A stretch of DNA of 35,587 nucleotides from assembly GCF_017114945.1 (NCBI RefSeq), contig NZ_JABXKQ010000088.1, positions 1 through 35,587 of the forward strand, read 5' to 3'. The translations under genes and the position numbers were made by a program. The stretch is from Nostoc sp. JL34. Its GTDB lineage: Bacteria > Cyanobacteriota > Cyanobacteriia > Cyanobacteriales > Nostocaceae. The notes beneath the pieces were generated by a model. That model did not search any database, had not been told where the DNA came from, and saw nothing but the letters and a program-made list of their open reading frames with translations. Positions 33,236 through 35,587 of the stretch are shown piece after piece; position 1 is the first letter of the stretch; each line of letters begins with the position of its first letter.

Positions 33236-33547
33236 ATGGGGATAGGGAGGTTTACCTGGCAAAATGAAGAACTAACAAGACCAGAAGTTGCGGCGATGTT
33301 AAAGCCAAAGGTTTCTGCAAGACAACTACAAGCATATTTGAACATAGCTCGGAAGTACTTGCCAGAGTTCAAGAAGTTCACCAACAAAAAAACAGGTGGT
33401 CTAGATGGCTATGCAAAACTATACGAGTGTCACATTACAGTACTTCAGGAAATTCGCTCACTAGCTAGGGAACATACTTTAGCTGACATAGAAATTGAAT
33501 TTCAACAACGAGCATTAAACAAGTCAGAAGTGGGAAGTTGGAAGTAG
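33236..33547 (+). CDS. Hypothetical protein heading the transfer region
   Basis: 103 residues. ATG at 33236, about 40 bases after the terminator hairpin. The N-terminal half (ELTRPEVAAMLKPKVSARQL, then YLNIARKYLPEFKKF) reads like a MerR- or excisionase-style DNA-binding helix pair. The C-terminal half is helical (HITVLQEIRSLAREHTLADI). No TM or signal peptide. It lies 57 bases before the pilin-like gene and may share its transcript. A regulator of transfer is a reasonable guess, nothing more. Confidence 0.6.
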   Translation: MGIGRFTWQNEELTRPEVAAMLKPKVSARQLQAYLNIARKYLPEFKKFTNKKTGGLDGYAKLYECHITVLQEIRSLAREHTLADIEIEFQQRALNKSEVGSWK

Positions 33548-33604
33548 ATTTTTTGTTACTTCCAACTTCGGTAATAAGGTGATTTTTAGATTTTTCCTAG
33601 AACA

Positions 33605-34075
33605 ATGAAAAAAGGAGCAATTTTCTTGGCATCTAATAATTCTGTGCGAAGAACACAATTTCAAGTTTTGGCTAAGGCTAGCGCGGCGATTGGGCGCAAG
33701 TATCAGCATCACATTTACGCGGCGGGTACAGCGACAATCATTGTCATGCAGTCAATGCCCTCTTATGGGTGGGGCTTGTTCGATTCGGCCCAGGTGGCAA
33801 TGACTTGTATGTTCGGCGGCGCTGGTGGTATTGGTGGCGGTGGTGCGGCTGGCGGCGCGGCTGCCATTCAAGCACTTCCGGCAGTTATAAATGCAACCAT
33901 CACAGTGCTTTTGTTTGTATACTTTGTGGCTTCTGGGCTTAAGGTTGCCAACGGCATTGGTGAAGGACAGGAAGTAACGCAGATGGTTCAACAGCCCGTA
34001 GGCGTGTTTTTCATAATCCTGGTGCTTTGGATTGCTCAAAGTATCTTATTTAACGGCGTTACAGCCGCTTGTTAG
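33605..34075 (+). CDS. VirB2/TrbC-like pilin candidate
   Basis: 156 residues. A basic N-terminus (about 1-35) is followed by a hydrophobic stretch (HIYAAGTATIIVMQSMPSYG) that could be a signal segment. A Gly/Ala-rich helix follows (GGAGGIGGGGAAGGAAAIQA, about 71-90), then two TM helices: VINATITVLLFVYFVASGLK and VFFIILVLWIAQSILFNGV. A small protein with an N-terminal export signal and two closely spaced hydrophobic helices is the layout of conjugative pilins. The assignment rests on this and on gene order (two-TM protein, then VirB4-like ATPase), not on a family motif. The next gene starts 2 bases after the stop. Confidence 0.55.
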   Translation: MKKGAIFLASNNSVRRTQFQVLAKASAAIGRKYQHHIYAAGTATIIVMQSMPSYGWGLFDSAQVAMTCMFGGAGGIGGGGAAGGAAAIQALPAVINATITVLLFVYFVASGLKVANGIGEGQEVTQMVQQPVGVFFIILVLWIAQSILFNGVTAAC

Positions 34076-34077
34076 TG

Positions 34078-34416
34078 ATGAGCGAGTACAATAAATCGCC
34101 CATCAAACGGGTGAATCAGTCACTTGGTCAAAATGCAACAATCGGCATTTTTACTGGCTTTCAGTTTGCAGTCGCCTTGTTTATGTTTGGCGTGGGCTTC
34201 ATCATAGCGATTATGTTTGGGGCAGGAATAGTTTGGGGACTGCTGGCTGGTGTTTGGTTGAGTGCTACGGTGATAGTTTTATCTGGGAAGCGTCCTTACT
34301 TGTTCTGGTCAAGAGTGTTCCCAAGCGTTCCAGTTTTCACTCGTGGCTATGTCAGATATTCTTCGCCCCAAAACAAAAAAAGGGCGGGTTCAAAGGGGAT
34401 GCCTAAACTATGGTAA
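34078..34416 (+). CDS. VirB3-like inner-membrane protein candidate
   Basis: 112 residues from the ATG at 34078 (a TTG at 34069 is in frame but overlaps the pilin stop). Residues about 20-70 form two TM helices (IGIFTGFQFAVALFMFGVGF and LLAGVWLSATVIVLSG). A basic cytoplasmic tail ending in KKRAGSKGMPKLW follows. Size, double-TM plan and position between the pilin-like and VirB4-like genes match VirB3/TrbD/TraL. It overlaps the next gene by 7 bases, which indicates coupling. Confidence 0.55.
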   Translation: MSEYNKSPIKRVNQSLGQNATIGIFTGFQFAVALFMFGVGFIIAIMFGAGIVWGLLAGVWLSATVIVLSGKRPYLFWSRVFPSVPVFTRGYVRYSSPQNKKRAGSKGMPKLW

Positions 34417-35462
34417 AAAGCAGCATTCGTAATCAAAAAATAGTACCCTTTGAAGACTTTCTAGACCTAGCAACTTTAGTGAAATTGAAAAAGGGTAACT
34501 ATGAAATTGGGGCTTACTTGTTGAGCAAAAAACAAGTAAGCGATACTAACAACACCCTGCAATTAGTATTCGGATATGAATGCACTGGCTTTCACCCACT
34601 GTTTAATTCATCAGAGAGACTAGAGGCGATGGTCAAGGCTTTTGAGAACGGCTGTAAAGAGTTCTCCGAGGGTGAGAAATTCACCTTTCGTTGGTCTTCG
34701 TTTTGCGATGAAGACAAAGTGATTGAAAGCTATCGCCAGAGGCTAGCTAGCCCTGTATCTTCTGAGAGTGAGTTTCTTGATTGGGGGCAAGTTGCCCGAA
34801 TGCAGGAACTGACGCGTAATCATCAGCGCAAGGATATCAAGCTTAGTATTTACACGACTTTTACTGTCCGCCCAGGAGGAACGGAAGGTGGTGACGCGGT
34901 AGATAGAGCAATAGTTAAGCTGGCGAACTTTTTACAGCGCAAATTCACGCCAACAGGCGCGACCGAACTCACTCTTCAAAACTTAATTCAAGTTCTTGAA
35001 AAAGCGATAATTGTCTCTTTGCGCCATCAACAAATACTATCGGAAATGGGTTTATTTCCCTCGCCCAAATCAGACAAGCAATTGTGGGGCGACCTAATTT
35101 ATAGAATGGGTGCGAAGGCTGTAAAAGTGCCCCATACCTTGGTTTATGATACTGGTGAATTAAGGGAGGAGATTAACGAAGCCACGCCCAACCCATCGCG
35201 GTATAACGACCAATTGCACGCGACATCCGTACTTTTGAATAACGGTATACCCTACGCGGACAGACGCTGGGTATGTTTGCCCCACCAGAGTACTGACAAA
35301 AAGAAGTATATCGGCGTAATGACGCTTGCCCAAAAACCAGAGGTATTTGCTTCAACCTATCAGCAAGTACGCTTTTTATGGGACGTATTTTCACGCGAGG
35401 TTATTTATGATGTTGAGATAATAACAGAGATTAGCCCAGCCGATCAAAAAATGATTAAGTAG
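34410..35462 (+). pseudogene. VirB4/TraC-like conjugation ATPase, N-terminal part, cut by an insertion
   Basis: 350 residues, preceded by AAAGGGG. It resembles the N-terminal domain of VirB4/TraC family proteins: FEDFLDLATLVKLKKGNYEI, LQLVFGYECTGFHPLF, then IYTTFTVRPGG and FLWDVFSREVIYDVEIITEI. Family members are about 800 residues with the Walker motifs in the second half. This frame ends before any Walker A, at a TAG (35460-35462) lying exactly where an IS630-like element starts. The T and A of the stop would be the TA target of that family. I therefore read the gene as disrupted; its other half should lie beyond the insertion, outside the window. Confidence 0.6.
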
Positions 35463-35587
35463 GTGGGCATAAAAAAACCAGACTATGTAAAGATAAGTAA
35501 ATACAGAGAATGCATCGACATGAGGTGACTTATATATGGGCGCTCGTTTAAGAGTATTTCTAACTCGTGAGCAAGATCAAACTCTGT
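35460..35587 (+). mobile_element. IS630-family element, left end (runs off the window)
   Basis: The proposed element starts at the TA 35460-35461, inside the VirB4-like frame. It includes a 75-base leader and the start of a transposase gene. IS630/Tc1-mariner elements duplicate a TA target. The right end, and so the terminal repeats, are not visible, so the exact boundary is inferred. Confidence 0.55.
35536..35587 (+). CDS. IS630-family transposase, N-terminal 17 residues
   Basis: ATG at 35536, with GAGGTG well placed ahead of it. The visible start MGARLRVFLTREQDQTL matches the opening of the N-terminal HTH region of cyanobacterial IS630-like transposases (pattern M-x-A-R-L-R-V-F-L-T). The catalytic DDE domain is beyond the window. 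Only a short stretch is seen, so confidence is limited. Confidence 0.6.
   Translation, partial: MGARLRVFLTREQDQTL

Noticed and set aside
1..35587. CRISPR array, tRNA or rRNA genes
   Set aside because: No regularly spaced direct repeats of CRISPR length and no cloverleaf or rRNA-like sequence noticed while reading. A tRNA or RNA covariance scan would settle it.

Overview
The window looks like part of a large plasmid or other conjugative element from a filamentous (Nostocales-type) cyanobacterium. HIP1-type octamers (GCGATCGC) are scattered throughout. There is a replication gene of the cyanobacterial CyRepA1 type and the start of a VirB2-VirB3-VirB4-like transfer operon. The protein families (CHAT, TIR, NB-ARC with an N-terminal HTH, WD40/TPR, filamentous-haemagglutinin exoprotein, zinc-ribbon Ser/Thr kinase) are typical of filamentous cyanobacteria. 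Genus-level assignment is not possible from the sequence alone.

Layout. (1) 1-3.3 kb is a scrap-yard. It holds the 3' end of a tyrosine recombinase with two tightly coupled hypothetical genes, a DnaB helicase fragment, and a truncated ISKra4-like transposase joined within a few bases to the C-terminal end of a Tc-toxin A subunit. (2) 3.5-4.2 kb is a PspA/IM30-like gene built from two tandem copies of the family core. (3) 4.2-5.6 kb is AT-rich and non-coding, with a clean MITE (13-bp inverted repeats, 5-bp target duplication) and a degenerate repeat field. (4) 5.6-22.7 kb is a signalling island. On the minus strand is a two-gene cassette, a CHAT-TIR-ATPase protein followed by a membrane ATPase with coiled coil and about 16 WD40 repeats. 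Then comes a methyltransferase, then a plus-strand pair made of a secreted haemagglutinin-like exoprotein and a secreted CHAT-TPR protease. Facing that pair is a minus-strand three-gene operon: HTH-NB-ARC STAND ATPase, zinc-ribbon Ser/Thr kinase with TM and TPR, and an exported FecR-like/TPR protein. (5) 23.5-28 kb is the replication module: a small protein translationally coupled to CyRepA1, then a compact tyrosine recombinase. (6) 29.2-32.6 kb has a RecD2-like helicase and hypothetical genes. (7) 32.8-35.6 kb is a small HTH-like gene and the start of a type IV secretion operon. Its VirB4/TraC-like gene is cut by what appears to be an IS630-family element running off the window.

How the genes may work together. 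Regions 5-7 supply replication, recombination and transfer. Region 4 is accessory cargo: sensors (WD40, TPR), NTPase switches (AAA-like, NB-ARC), a kinase, and effectors (two CHAT proteases, one TIR). This is the composition expected of a conflict, immunity or regulated-cell-death system. Placing the second half of the island across the inner membrane (cytoplasmic kinase and STAND switch, periplasmic TPR, CHAT and FecR-like partners, surface exoprotein) is inference from signal peptides and TM segments.
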